Assembly: GCF_008014775.2 (NCBI RefSeq)
Contig: NZ_CP144914.1
Location: 1,240,001-1,304,000 of the forward strand
Reading direction: 5' to 3'
From: Alkalicoccus halolimnae
Lineage (GTDB): Bacteria > Bacillota > Bacilli > Bacillales > Salisediminibacteriaceae
Length of the DNA: 64,000 nt
A model generated the notes under the pieces. The model saw nothing but the letters and a program-made list of their open reading frames with translations, was not told the DNA's origin and searched no databases. Position 1 is the stretch's first letter. The number at the start of each line of letters is the position of its first letter. The position numbers were made by a program, and so were the translations under genes. Of the stretch, positions 1 through 8,806 are shown in pieces.

Positions 1-210
<210 letters not shown>

Positions 211-400
211 TAGAAGCTTTCTTTTACTCATCAGACAAGACTGTTTGCAGAAGTTAGGAAGTTCGTCTTTATAGACGGGAGAACGAAGCAGGTTTAATTA
301 AAAGCCTGAAGTAAATACACTTTTTATAATATAAATGAGGTGAGTCCTCGTTTTACCCTAAGCTTTATAACCTGTCCTTTTCAATTTTATACTGCAAAGA

Positions 401-436
401 AGGCTGTTCCCGAATACTCGGAGACAGCCTTTTTTT
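401..436 (+). terminator. Intrinsic terminator
   Basis: AGGCTGT at 401-407 pairs with ACAGCCT at 424-430 and is followed by a T run on the plus strand. It may close the aldehyde dehydrogenase transcript, although 190 bases of apparently empty sequence separate it from the stop codon. It also lies just past the stop of the minus-strand gene at 438. Confidence 0.7.
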
Positions 437-437
437 A

Positions 438-719
438 TTATGAGTGATCCTGAGAATTATAGAACAGCCTGAAAATTTTCATCAGTGCACGTAATAAAAG
501 AGGAAGGACAACCCAGACTACAAAAAGCATAATTAATCCATAAGTAAAAGCATATACTGCCCCGTTCAGCTGCCAGTAACCAATGAAAAACAGAGGAGAG
601 ACAGCAGCCGGCATGAAAAAAATAACTGCAGTCGTCCAGTAAATGGACTGAAGGGCTTGATCAACAGGGATTTTACCATATAAAAATTGAAATAAAGGAG
701 AAAAAATTGATTTCAACAC
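438..719 (-). CDS. Small membrane protein, unknown function
   Basis: Ninety-three residues with two hydrophobic segments (about residues 27-50 and 54-75) ending in a basic, then hydrophilic tail. I do not recognise the family. The start is GTG at 719, chosen because AAAGGAG lies at normal distance upstream on the minus strand. It follows the Eis-like acetyltransferase gene by only about 17 bases in the same direction, so it is probably the last gene of a phr-acetyltransferase-membrane protein operon. No function is implied by this. Confidence 0.6.
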   Translation of the reverse strand: MLKSIFSPLFQFLYGKIPVDQALQSIYWTTAVIFFMPAAVSPLFFIGYWQLNGAVYAFTYGLIMLFVVWVVLPLLLRALMKIFRLFYNSQDHS

Positions 720-736
720 TGCGGCTCCTTTCGTGT

Positions 737-1930
737 TTAGAAAAAGTCGTAAATGAACGGCAGGCGTTTAGGAAGGGACTGTTCAAGTATCCATGCTGCC
801 TCTTCATCACCTGTGATTTTTTCTTCCTCCCACAGTCTAATAGGGGTCTGGGCCCCCATTATAATAGCTGTAAGCATATTTATGTCCATTTCGAGACCAC
901 GCTTCGGGAGCTGACGCGAAATTTTATCATCTTCAAAATCAGATCTGAAAAATTTCACCCTGGAAGGGGGGCCGGATGCGGCAGCAATGATATACGTGCC
1001 TTCATTCCACGGGCAGAGCGTATCTTTTAAATGAATAATGATATTTTCGTTCTCTTGCAGCTGAAAAGGCACAAGAGAGAGGAGCATGGGACAATCGACT
1101 ATTCTCGCCATAAAATAAGAAGTGACTTCCCGTTTCACTTTTGGATCAGGAAGAAGAAATGCAAATATATCGTGGGCTCCTGTTTTAATGGAAAATGTTT
1201 CTGCCATGGAATCGTGATTTCGGATGAAGGTAAATAATCCTTTTCTTGCATCCGCATCGAGCCAGATCAGTTCTTCTATATGCATTTTTCTTTCTTTTAC
1301 TTCATAAATGATATAGCCTCTGGCCTTACCATGGCGGTAGTATACTGTTATTGAACCGGGCTTTCTCTTAAATACAGATTTTCTCCACCATTCAGGAGAG
1401 CGGGAGAGAGAACCATTATACTTTTCCGCCCAAACTCTATAAATGGGGTCGAGAATTTCTGCATCTCGTTCGATTCTTGTGCAGTGTCCGTCGTGCTCCT
1501 CCCGGAGAGGGAGCTGCTCTCTTGATAATGTGAGGGTTTCCTGGTCAGCAAACAGTTCATAGCCAAACCGTCTGTAAAAAGGGACGGAAAACGGATAAAG
1601 CATCGACAGCAGCTGGCCTCTTTCTTTCATATCCTCAAGCGCATGCTTCAGCATGAGGGCAACTATCCCTTTCCGGCGGTGTTCAGGCCACGTTGCTACA
1701 CCGGAAACACCACCAACTGGAACTGGAAGACCGTACAAATGAGCATGGAGAGGCAGAACAGTAACTTTGGAGAGGATTTCTCCGTCTTCTTCAGCAATCC
1801 ACGTATCTTCCGGATTCATATCAGTAAGTCTTGAACGTCTTTCTTCATCCGTCATCTGATATTGAAAAGCAAATTCTGACATGCGTATCGACTGGTCAGC
1901 TTCTGCAGGTTTTAAACGGCGAATAATCAT
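737..1930 (-). CDS. Eis-like GNAT acetyltransferase
   Basis: A 397-residue protein with an N-terminal GNAT domain (acetyl-CoA loop near VATWPEHRRKGI, about residues 79-90), a second GNAT-like central part and a C-terminal SCP2-like part, the layout of the Eis family. FYRRFGYE (about residues 117-124) matches the position of the general-acid tyrosine of Eis, and the chain ends in Phe-Phe; in mycobacterial Eis the C-terminal Phe carboxylate acts as base. The family acetylates amines, including aminoglycosides and lysines. The native substrate here is unknown. It overlaps the upstream photolyase gene by 4 bases (ATGA), indicating translational coupling. Confidence 0.85.
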   Translation of the reverse strand: MIIRRLKPAEADQSIRMSEFAFQYQMTDEERRSRLTDMNPEDTWIAEEDGEILSKVTVLPLHAHLYGLPVPVGGVSGVATWPEHRRKGIVALMLKHALEDMKERGQLLSMLYPFSVPFYRRFGYELFADQETLTLSREQLPLREEHDGHCTRIERDAEILDPIYRVWAEKYNGSLSRSPEWWRKSVFKRKPGSITVYYRHGKARGYIIYEVKERKMHIEELIWLDADARKGLFTFIRNHDSMAETFSIKTGAHDIFAFLLPDPKVKREVTSYFMARIVDCPMLLSLVPFQLQENENIIIHLKDTLCPWNEGTYIIAAASGPPSRVKFFRSDFEDDKISRQLPKRGLEMDINMLTAIIMGAQTPIRLWEEEKITGDEEAAWILEQSLPKRLPFIYDFF

Positions 1931-3366
1931 AACAGTTCCCCCTCCTCTTTGAACATAGCAATAGCGCGCTTTCTTTCCTGCTTATGATCAACGATTGGTT
2001 CAGGGTAATCTTTTCCGATCCTGCAGGAAGCTTTATCCTGAATGTCGGCCGGCATCTTATGTGGTTCATGGATGAACTTGTCCGGCACATCTTTCAGCTC
2101 CGGAACGTAGCGCCGGATGTAGGACCCATCTGGATCAAACCGTTCCGACTGGCGTACCGGGCTGAAAACACGAAAATAAGGAACTGCATCAGTACCGACA
2201 GAACCGGCCCACTGCCAGCCGCCGATGTTTGAGGCTGGATCGTAATCAATAAGCTTTTCTCCGAAATACTTTTCCCCCAGACGCCAGTCCATCTGAAAAT
2301 CTTTTGTTAAAAAAGAAGCAGTAATCATACGAAGACGGTTATGCATCCATCCTATTTGATTCAGCTGTCTCATACCTGCATCGACAATAGGAAAGCCTGT
2401 CATCCCCTGTTTCCAGAGAGAAAAGTGATCTTGGTTGTTGTTCCAGCTCAAGTCACGGTATTTTTCCTGAAATTCTTTCTCAGCGGTTTCAGGGAAATGA
2501 GTTAAAATCATTGTGTAAAAATCTCTCCACGCCAATTCTTTTATAAAGGTTTCCGGCCCTTCATTGTTCTTACCTTCCAGTTGTACAGCAGCTGCATTAT
2601 ATACCTGTCGTACAGAAAGAGTCCCTGTGCGAAGGTAGGGGGACAAACGGCTTGTGCCTGCTTTTTCAGGCAGATCCCTGGTATGATGGTAGCGGGAAAG
2701 GACATTTTTTATAAAAAATTCAAGCCGGTGAAGAGCCGCTTTTTCACCAATTTTTTTCCAGTTGGAGGAGCAGTTATTAAGGATAGTTGAAAATGTTTTT
2801 TCACTTTCAGCATCCACAGCTTTAATCCTTCCGTAAAAGCGGGATATGTCGTCTGGATCACTTTGGACTAAAGAAGTTTTTTCCGCACGGAGCCACTGCC
2901 TGGAATAAGGCGTGTACACTTTATAGGGTTCCTCGTTATTCTTTGTAATTTCAAAGGGTTCATGTATATAATTGCCTCGCACGCTTTCAAGGCGGATTCT
3001 GTGTTTTTGCAGAGTATGACGGACTTCTTCATCTCGCTGCAGAGCGAATGGTGTAAAGTCGCGTGCATGATAAACAGTGTTAATTACACCGACTCTTTCA
3101 GTCAGAAGGTCAAAAGCTTCTTTTGGAGTACCGGAAATAATATGAAGTTTGACGTTTATTTTTTCACATTCCTCTGCAAAATCACGGACAGTCTGAAAAA
3201 AGTAATCGTTGCTTAAGTCTGTATTGCCTGTGAAATCGGGATGAAGGTGAAATACGAACAGAATATTCCCATCGGATTCCTGAGCTTCATTTAGTGCGGC
3301 ATGTACAGCCGGGTTATCATGGAAACGAAAATCGTTTCTGAACCAGACTACATAAGTTTCGTTCAT
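1927..3366 (-). CDS. phrB: Deoxyribodipyrimidine photolyase (cryptochrome/photolyase family)
   Basis: A full-length 479-residue class I photolyase, which uses blue light and FADH- to split cyclobutane pyrimidine dimers. The N-terminal Rossmann antenna domain begins with VVWFRNDFRFHDNPAV. The C-terminal FAD domain shows WRDFY, FPIVDAGMRQL, WMHNRLRM and the ASNIGGWQWAGSVGTDA motif that holds the flavin. Length and motifs fit CPD photolyase rather than a plant-type cryptochrome. It is divergent from the gene at 3471 and translationally coupled to the downstream acetyltransferase. A photolyase fits a bacterium exposed to sunlight, as do the gas vesicles, but that link is inference. Confidence 0.93.
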   Translation of the reverse strand: MNETYVVWFRNDFRFHDNPAVHAALNEAQESDGNILFVFHLHPDFTGNTDLSNDYFFQTVRDFAEECEKINVKLHIISGTPKEAFDLLTERVGVINTVYHARDFTPFALQRDEEVRHTLQKHRIRLESVRGNYIHEPFEITKNNEEPYKVYTPYSRQWLRAEKTSLVQSDPDDISRFYGRIKAVDAESEKTFSTILNNCSSNWKKIGEKAALHRLEFFIKNVLSRYHHTRDLPEKAGTSRLSPYLRTGTLSVRQVYNAAAVQLEGKNNEGPETFIKELAWRDFYTMILTHFPETAEKEFQEKYRDLSWNNNQDHFSLWKQGMTGFPIVDAGMRQLNQIGWMHNRLRMITASFLTKDFQMDWRLGEKYFGEKLIDYDPASNIGGWQWAGSVGTDAVPYFRVFSPVRQSERFDPDGSYIRRYVPELKDVPDKFIHEPHKMPADIQDKASCRIGKDYPEPIVDHKQERKRAIAMFKEEGELL

Positions 3367-3470
3367 AAGTATATCCCTCCATAATTGGTGGTTGTTTATT
3401 CAATCATAACGAATAATTGTACAAATTAGTATCGGAACATTAGAAATACGAATAGATTGGAGTGAGGTAT

Positions 3471-4790
3471 ATGAATGAAAAAGAATTATATGACATTATT
3501 GGAGTCGGCATTGGTCCTGCTAATCTCGGACTTGCAGCTCTTTCTACAGATATCGATAATCTAAGCACTCTATTTTTTGATGAAACTCCTTCTTTTAGAT
3601 GGCATCCGGGTATGCTGATTGAGGGAGCTGATCTTCAGGTTCCGTTTCTTGCTGATCTGGTAACTCTTGCCGACCCTACCAACCGCTTCAGTTTTTTAAA
3701 CTATATACATAAAGCCGGCAGGATGAACCAGTTTTTCTTCTTTAACCGCTTTGACATTCCCAGAAAGGAATACAGCAGTTATGCAAGGTGGGTGTCGGAA
3801 CAACTTGACTCCTGTGTATTTGGCCGTAAAGTTACAGATGTCATTAATCACCAAAGCGATGAAATTCCCCATTATGAAGTAATAGTGGAAGACAGAGAAA
3901 CAAAAGTGGAAGCTCGTTATTTTTCTAAAAACCTAGTGATAGGTACGGGAACGAAACCGTTGATACCGGAAAAGCTCACAGGTTTTCCAGCTGAAGACGT
4001 GATGCATACAAGCCAATATGCATTTCAGGAAAAAGAACTGGCAGAGGCAGATTCTATTCTGATAGTAGGCTCTGGTCAGAGTGCAGCAGAAGTCTTTCTT
4101 GAACAGCTGGAAAACCAAAGAGAGGGAAGACCTGTATTATACTGGTATACACGATCTTCTGGATTCTTTCAATTAGAAGCGGGCAAGCTCGGACAGGAAA
4201 TTTTTTCTCCGGATTATATCGATTATTTTCATGCCCTTCCTCTTAACAAGAGGTTGGAAGAGCTTCCCGGATTAAATCAGCTGCGCAATGGAATAGAACA
4301 GACTACTCTTCATAAAATATATGATCTGCTTTATCATCGAACAGTTGATGGTAAAGAGGCAGGATGTGTCATTCAGGCTAATACAGAAATTCGCTCTATT
4401 TATCATGACGATGGGAAGTACCAGGTCGTTTGTTATCAGCATCAGCAGGAAAAAGAATTCAATCTGCAGACTGAAAAAGTTGTGCTTGGCACGGGCTACA
4501 AGCCGGATATTCCGGACTGGTATGAGCGGCTCATGCAGGAAGCTGAAAGAGAGGAGGGGTATCTCCGAATCGGCAGAGAGTTTGATATTCAGTTTTCCGA
4601 TAACCGAAGCAATAAAATTTATTCCCTTACCGATCTTGTTCATTCCCACGGAGCCGGAGCGACCAACCTGGCTTTGGCCGTACACCGGAACGCCGCAATT
4701 ATAAATCAGGTGACAGGAAGTAAAGTTTATGAAGATCAAAGGGACACAGTGTTTCAGCAGTTTTCCCCCTCTGAAAACGGAGGAAGATAA
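3471..4790 (+). CDS. L-lysine N6 / L-ornithine N5 monooxygenase-like siderophore enzyme
   Basis: A 439-residue flavin N-hydroxylase of the IucD/SidA/PvdA family. It shows the FAD site GVGIGPANLGLAALS near the N terminus, FRWHPGMLIEGADLQVPFL, an NADPH site with GSGQSAAEV (about residues 199-207) and the C-terminal LVHSHGAGATNLAL. These enzymes hydroxylate the side-chain amine of Lys or Orn to build hydroxamate siderophores. ATG 3471 is preferred over an in-frame GTG at 3462 because GGAG ends 8 bases upstream of it. No siderophore synthetase or transporter gene is adjacent, so the product is either made with enzymes coded elsewhere or this is an orphan. Confidence 0.85.
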   Translation: MNEKELYDIIGVGIGPANLGLAALSTDIDNLSTLFFDETPSFRWHPGMLIEGADLQVPFLADLVTLADPTNRFSFLNYIHKAGRMNQFFFFNRFDIPRKEYSSYARWVSEQLDSCVFGRKVTDVINHQSDEIPHYEVIVEDRETKVEARYFSKNLVIGTGTKPLIPEKLTGFPAEDVMHTSQYAFQEKELAEADSILIVGSGQSAAEVFLEQLENQREGRPVLYWYTRSSGFFQLEAGKLGQEIFSPDYIDYFHALPLNKRLEELPGLNQLRNGIEQTTLHKIYDLLYHRTVDGKEAGCVIQANTEIRSIYHDDGKYQVVCYQHQQEKEFNLQTEKVVLGTGYKPDIPDWYERLMQEAEREEGYLRIGREFDIQFSDNRSNKIYSLTDLVHSHGAGATNLALAVHRNAAIINQVTGSKVYEDQRDTVFQQFSPSENGGR

Positions 4791-4842
4791 ATATATTGCC
4801 GGATGATGATTAACTAAACTGTACTGGAGGAGGAAGAGACTT

Positions 4843-5835
4843 ATGAAGCTGAGTATTCTCGATCAATCCCCTGTAGCTGAAGGTATGACCGCTGCGGAAG
4901 CTTTAAGAAACACAGCTGATCTTGCTCGCAAAGCGGAAAAATGGGGATATTACAGGTTCTGGGTATCTGAACATCATGACTCTGCTTCTCTTGCAGGCAC
5001 CAGTCCTGAAGTTCTCATCGCTCATCTTGGCGCCCATACGAAGTCTATTCGTCTCGGATCCGGAGGTGTTATGCTTCCGCATTACAGCCCTTTTAAAGTA
5101 GCGGAAAATTTTCACATTCTTGAAGCACTCTATCCAGGCAGGATTGATGCCGGTATAGGGAGAGCGCCTGGAGGGATGCCTCGTGCCACGCTCGCTTTAA
5201 GTGAAGGTAAACCTAGAAGGGCAGAGCGTTTCCCGCGACAGGTTGACGACCTTCTCCGCTATATTCGTTTTGAAACAATTCCGGAATACGCATACGGAGA
5301 AGCAGCTGCCGGACCGGTTACAGAAACGTTTCCTCCTGTATGGATACTGGGGTCAGGCGAAGCGAGCGCCCGGCTGGCTGCAGAAAAAGGGCTTCCTTAC
5401 TCTTTCGCTCATTTTATAAATGGAGAAGGCGGAGAAACATTTGTTAAAGAATACAAAAAGAACTTTCAACCCTCTATTAATTTGACAGCTCCTAAGCATA
5501 TAGTAACTGTATTTGCTCTATGTGCAGATACAGAAGAAAAAGCAGACTATATTGCTTCCAGTCTCGACCTTTCCCTTTTATCTTTAGGAAAAGGAATGGC
5601 GCTTCAGGGAACACCAAGTCCCGAAAGTGCAGCTGCATACAGCTATACTGGTTTTGACAGAGCAAGAATGAAGGAAAACAGGGAGCGGATGATTATTGGT
5701 TCCCCGCAAAAAGTGAAAAGAGAGCTTCTGGATTTTGCAGAAGCTTATGAGGCGGAAGAAATAATGATCTGTACGATTGCCTATCATCACGAGGATCGGC
5801 TTCGGTCATACGCGTTAATTAAAGACATGATCTAG
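4843..5835 (+). CDS. LLM-class flavin-dependent oxidoreductase
   Basis: A 330-residue single-chain member of the bacterial luciferase-like superfamily, subgroup with B. subtilis YceB/YtmO-like proteins. Visible signs are the opening LSILDQSPV, FWVSEHHD (about residues 40-47), the LGSGGVMLPHYSPFKVAE stretch, and GRIDAGIGRAPGG. Members use FMN to oxidise small organic substrates or are of unknown activity. GGAGGAGG precedes the ATG. It lies 52 bases after the N-hydroxylase gene and may share its transcript. Whether it acts on a hydroxamate or another substrate is not visible. Confidence 0.88.
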   Translation: MKLSILDQSPVAEGMTAAEALRNTADLARKAEKWGYYRFWVSEHHDSASLAGTSPEVLIAHLGAHTKSIRLGSGGVMLPHYSPFKVAENFHILEALYPGRIDAGIGRAPGGMPRATLALSEGKPRRAERFPRQVDDLLRYIRFETIPEYAYGEAAAGPVTETFPPVWILGSGEASARLAAEKGLPYSFAHFINGEGGETFVKEYKKNFQPSINLTAPKHIVTVFALCADTEEKADYIASSLDLSLLSLGKGMALQGTPSPESAAAYSYTGFDRARMKENRERMIIGSPQKVKRELLDFAEAYEAEEIMICTIAYHHEDRLRSYALIKDMI

Positions 5836-5900
5836 TGAGTGCCCCTGTCCGACAAGCAGGCTTTAATGGAAGAAGATGAAATAGTCAGCTGAAGCGGAAT

Positions 5901-5930
5901 AAAAAAAGTCACGACGAAATCTGCCGTGAC
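5901..5930 (-). terminator. Terminator for the acylphosphatase gene
   Basis: GTCACG (5908-5913) pairs with CGTGAC (5925-5930). Read on the minus strand the hairpin is followed by seven T, suiting termination of the acyP transcript 60 bases upstream. Confidence 0.7.
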
Positions 5931-5989
5931 GCAATCAGACTTTAATAAAGAACGCTTCTTCTCTGTAACAGTTTTCTTTTTCATAACAA

Positions 5990-6265
5990 TTAATCGTGAC
6001 GGATGGAGAATTTCTTTTCGCTCGATTCCGAATCTATAGTAACAGGAATGACTTCTTCTACGCTCGCAGGGTAACGTGCTTTTTCAAGGCTGCGGAGAAA
6101 ACTGGAAAGTTCATCTTCCTTTCCCTGAGCTTCCATCCTTACACTCCCATCCGGTTCGTTTTTAACCCATCCGGTTAAATTTCTCTGCTTTGCTTCCGTT
6201 TGTACGAAATATCGGAAACCTACTCCCTGCACCCGGCCGATAACAGTAATATCGTATCTTGGCAT
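5990..6265 (-). CDS. acyP: Acylphosphatase
   Basis: Ninety-one residues, the normal family length. It hydrolyses acyl phosphates such as acetyl- and carbamoyl-phosphate. The catalytic Arg is in GRVQGVGFRYF (about residues 11-21) and the catalytic Asn in GWVKNEPDGSV (about residues 32-42). An AGGAGGGT-type ribosome binding site precedes ATG at 6265. It stands alone, with its own terminator at 5901-5930. Confidence 0.95.
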   Translation of the reverse strand: MPRYDITVIGRVQGVGFRYFVQTEAKQRNLTGWVKNEPDGSVRMEAQGKEDELSSFLRSLEKARYPASVEEVIPVTIDSESSEKKFSIRHD

Positions 6266-6357
6266 AATTGAGACCCTCCTTTAAAAACTGCTGGTTATAG
6301 ATTTCCCTTCAATCTTTCTTTTCACACATATTTTTTCTTGAAGTAATTTATTTATAA

Positions 6358-6420
6358 GGCTGCCTTGAAAATAATGTAGATAAGCGATAAAAGTACGCTT
6401 TCGTTTTCATGGGGGCGCAG
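6358..6420 (+). repeat. Repeat family copy R1 (A terminus only)
   Basis: Begins GGCTGCCTTGAAAATAA and continues with TAGATAAGCGAT and ACGCTTTCGTTTTCATGGGGGCGC, the A terminus shared with copies at 19774, 24980 and 55870. The similarity fades after about 6420. It points toward the small RNA at 6555, and an oppositely oriented A terminus closes the other side at 7067. Confidence 0.8.
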
Positions 6421-6519
6421 GGCCGGTTTCCGCTGCGTTTTTACGGGAGTAAAGTAAAATACTTTTGCTTTTCATGTACCGCTCCGAACCGCGGTGAAGG
6501 GGAGAAACTTAGATAGGGG

Positions 6520-6548
6520 TTGACTTTTATCTGTGTAAATATTATAAT
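6520..6548 (+). promoter_or_regulatory. Sigma-A promoter of the small RNA
   Basis: TTGACT at 6520-6525, a 17-base spacer and a perfect TATAAT at 6543-6548. This is the best promoter I see in the window. No ribosome binding site or credible reading frame follows before the terminator at 6751, so it most likely drives an untranslated RNA starting near 6555. Confidence 0.8.
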
Positions 6549-6554
6549 AATGAA

Positions 6555-6782
6555 AGTGCGTCAAACCCGAAGATTCGTTTGGGCGATAGAATAGTCTCTG
6601 GAATCCATTGTGAAATTGTAAGACCGGCGCGGTCAAGGAACCGTGAGGATGATTGAGAGGAAGGGCTTTCGTTGAGAAGCTTACTTATAAAGATTTTACC
6701 GCGGCGCGTAAACCGCCCGAACGAAAAATAAAGATGCAGAACAAAAAAAAGCAGGATCCCACACCGGGATTCCTGCTTTTTT
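6555..6782 (+). ncRNA. Unidentified structured small RNA, about 228 nt
   Basis: The transcript would run from the TATAAT promoter to the GC-rich hairpin and U tract at 6751-6782. CGTTTGGGCG at 6576-6585 can pair with CGCCCGAACG near 6714-6723, a 10-pair helix closing most of the RNA. Inside it CGCGGU (near 6629) can pair with ACCGCG (near 6699), leaving large asymmetric internal loops. A promoter-driven, closed, rod-like RNA of this size resembles 6S RNA in outline, but I cannot match it to the 6S, SRP, tmRNA or RNase P sequences I know, nor to a known riboswitch. No gene follows in the same direction, so a leader role is unlikely. The ends are estimates. Confidence 0.65.
6751..6782 (+). terminator. 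Terminator of the small RNA
   Basis: GCAGGAtCCC and CGGGAtTCCTGC form a strong stem with an ACAC loop, followed by six T. An A run also precedes it, so it could work in both directions. Confidence 0.85.
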
Positions 6783-6788
6783 CAATTA

Positions 6789-7067
6789 GCTGTGTTAAAG
6801 TCTGTTGCTGTTAAATATAGGAAACTTTGCTTCAGCTCTTCCGTGGAAGGGCTTTCCGGGTGGGCTTCGCCCTGCGGGATCTTCCAATCTCCTTCTTCCA
6901 CGGGCATGTTTCCGCTTCGTTTTGATTCTCCAATACAGAAAGCCCGCTGTTTGAATCAAGAAGGTACCAAGGTAGAAACCAGTGCCAGGGCAGAGACGTC
7001 TGCGGAAATGTTCAATCGCAATGAAAGCGCCCATTCATCGCTTATCTACTTTATTTTCAAGGCAGCT
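6789..7067 (-). repeat. Repeat family copy R2 (modules A and B, about 279 bp)
   Basis: On the minus strand it starts with the A terminus GCTGCCTTGAAAATAAAG at 7067, moves into module B (CGTCTCTGCCCTGGCACTGG, then GAAGGAGATTGGAAGATCCC) and ends with AACAGACTTTAACACAGC at 6789. The middle module present in larger copies is missing. It separates the small RNA from the stop of the YczE-like gene. Confidence 0.85.
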
Positions 7068-7074
7068 TTGTAAT

Positions 7075-7686
7075 TTAGGAAGCGTATTTCGTACGAAGGG
7101 AAGTCATCGGCTTATAGAAAAATTGTATAAGCGGACCTATTCCGAAAGCGACGAGGAGTGTTCCAATACCGATTGGTCCTCCGATTATGAAAGCAATAAT
7201 CAGGATCATAACTTCCAGGAAAGTTTTAGAAAAAGAAAGGCTTTTTCCAGTAAGTTTATGAAAAACTATCATGGAGTGATCGATTGGATTTCTGGCAAAA
7301 GAAGACTGAAGATAAGAGGCGATACCAGCCCCGCAGAACAGAATACCTGTAATCAGTATGAAGCTCCGAAATGGAAGGGCGTTGAGCTCTATTCCCGATA
7401 ACGCTATCAGCAGCCAGAAGTCTATAAAACTTCCTATCAGAAACATTGTGATTAAGGCAGAAAAATCAGGACGTTCTTTTAATAAGAGTCCATTAATTAA
7501 TATAAGCAGAAAGCCGACGATAAAGGTCCAGCTTCCAACTGTAAGGCCGAGGTTTTCAGATAAAGCTACAAAAAAAGCATCCCATGGTCCCGCTCCCAGA
7601 CCAGCTTTAATAATTAAACTGATACCGAAGGAAAGAGAAAATAATCCAAGTAAATAAAACGCACTGATAATCAATATATTTTTCAT
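7075..7686 (-). CDS. YczE/YitT-type integral membrane protein
   Basis: With start ATG at 7686 (GGAGA 8 bases upstream) it has 203 residues and five or six membrane segments. FGISLIIKAGLGAGPWDAF near the N terminus and IGGPIGIGTLLVAFGIGPLIQFF near the C terminus are typical of the YczE/YyaS family, part of the wider YitT group. The function is unknown; B. subtilis YczE has been linked to lipopeptide production. An in-frame ATG at 7737 is possible but adds a hydrophilic leader and has a poorer ribosome binding site. Confidence 0.82.
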   Translation of the reverse strand: MKNILIISAFYLLGLFSLSFGISLIIKAGLGAGPWDAFFVALSENLGLTVGSWTFIVGFLLILINGLLLKERPDFSALITMFLIGSFIDFWLLIALSGIELNALPFRSFILITGILFCGAGIASYLQSSFARNPIDHSMIVFHKLTGKSLSFSKTFLEVMILIIAFIIGGPIGIGTLLVAFGIGPLIQFFYKPMTSLRTKYAS

Positions 7687-8208
7687 TTTTCTGTCTCCGT
7701 TCTTTTCATTGCTGCGTTCAATATTATAGCTTACCATTAATTACTGCTATATACTATATAAGTGAAAGAATTTCATGAGTGCTTTTCTCAGATAAATATA
7801 CAAATACTTTTAGGAAATTATGCCCGGATATCCGCATATATGAATGACGCCGTGAAAGATGGCAGCTCCCGGAGAATAAAGCGCCGTTTCTAATTCTGTG
7901 AAGGTCACTTACATCGTTTAGTTTTTACCGTGGTGACTTCTTTTATGAAATTCAACCAAGTTATTTAACGAACGGATCATCAAATGTGAATGTGAATGTT
8001 CCTATATGAATATGGTTGATTAATATGAAAGACAAGCTTCCCGAAAAGCTTCCGTCTGACAGCTGAAACATTCACAGTGTTCGGAAATATCTTGCTTTTA
8101 ACGACTGATGGAATTAATTTTAGAAGTATTGACAGTTAAAAATGGAAAGGTCTACGAACTGGCTTCAGTTTTAAAGGGAATTTGACGATAATAAGGAGGG
8201 GACCCGCA
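7687..8208. other. Gene-free interval
   Basis: No credible reading frame. GAAGGTCAC (7900-7908) can pair imperfectly with GTGGTGACTTC (7930-7940), followed by four T, a weak plus-strand terminator-like hairpin. The rest is AT-rich and should hold the divergent promoters for the YczE-like and DUF202 genes; I could not place them with confidence. Confidence 0.5.
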
Positions 8209-8568
8209 TTGAAGGAAAGACAGGAAGCTTTTTACATACAGCAGCATCTTGCTAATGAAAGAACGTTCCTGGCATGGGTCAGAACCGCGTTAGCGATGAA
8301 AGGAATCGGTCTGCTTGTATTTGGTCTTGAACTGGCTCTTGGGAGTGGAGAGGGCGCGGGCAGGACGGCATCTCTTGGCGTGAGTTTAGTTTCCTATGCA
8401 GCAGGGATGACTGTTTTGGCTTCTGCTGTCGTCCTGTATTTCCGCAGCCGCAGGCAGATTAATAATGAGGAGTTTCAGTCTTCAGGGATTACGGTAATAC
8501 TGACTGGAATTCTCGTGGGAGTTATCTTAACTGCTCTCCTCATTTATACTATCTTCGTTTACTATTAA
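8209..8568 (+). CDS. DUF202 (YidH-type) small membrane protein
   Basis: Starts at TTG 8209, 8 bases after AAGGAGGGG. The 119-residue protein contains the DUF202 signature LANERTFLAWVRTALA (about residues 14-29) and three membrane segments (about 28-48, 60-80 and 95-117). The family is widespread and of unknown function. An upstream in-frame TTG at 8182 would place the ribosome binding site inside the gene and is rejected. Confidence 0.85.
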   Translation: MKERQEAFYIQQHLANERTFLAWVRTALAMKGIGLLVFGLELALGSGEGAGRTASLGVSLVSYAAGMTVLASAVVLYFRSRRQINNEEFQSSGITVILTGILVGVILTALLIYTIFVYY

Positions 8569-8756
8569 AGTTCTGTCTAACGGGACAGACTCGTTAAATG
8601 AGCAGAAAAGGCTATCCTGCTGAGCGGCAGCGGAGTGACATAAAAATAACAGCGAACGTCAAAAGAGCCTGATGTATAGTAAATCAGCGATTCAAAAAGA
8701 AGGGATATATTTCCTGTCCTTCTATATTCAGAGTATACTTTTTTGATAGGTTGCTC

Positions 8757-8786
8757 TATAATAAAATAAAATGAATGATCATTCAT
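8757..8786 (+). promoter_or_regulatory. -10 box with TetR/FadR-like palindromic operator
   Basis: TATAAT at 8757-8762 is followed at 8771-8786 by the perfect 16-base palindrome ATGAATGATCATTCAT. It resembles the B. subtilis FadR site (TGAATGA...TCATTCA half-sites) with a shorter centre. Lying between the -10 box and the ribosome binding site of the SCP2 gene, it is placed to repress transcription. The -35 box is poor (TATACT, 17-base spacing). Confidence 0.6.
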
Positions 8787-8806
8787 TCGAAAGAGGGGGA
8801 AGTACT

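Noticed and set aside
6555..6782. Assigning the small RNA to 6S, SRP RNA, tmRNA or RNase P
   Set aside because: Outline resembles 6S, but I cannot align it to a known sequence; SRP GNAR loop, tmRNA ends and RNase P core are not seen.
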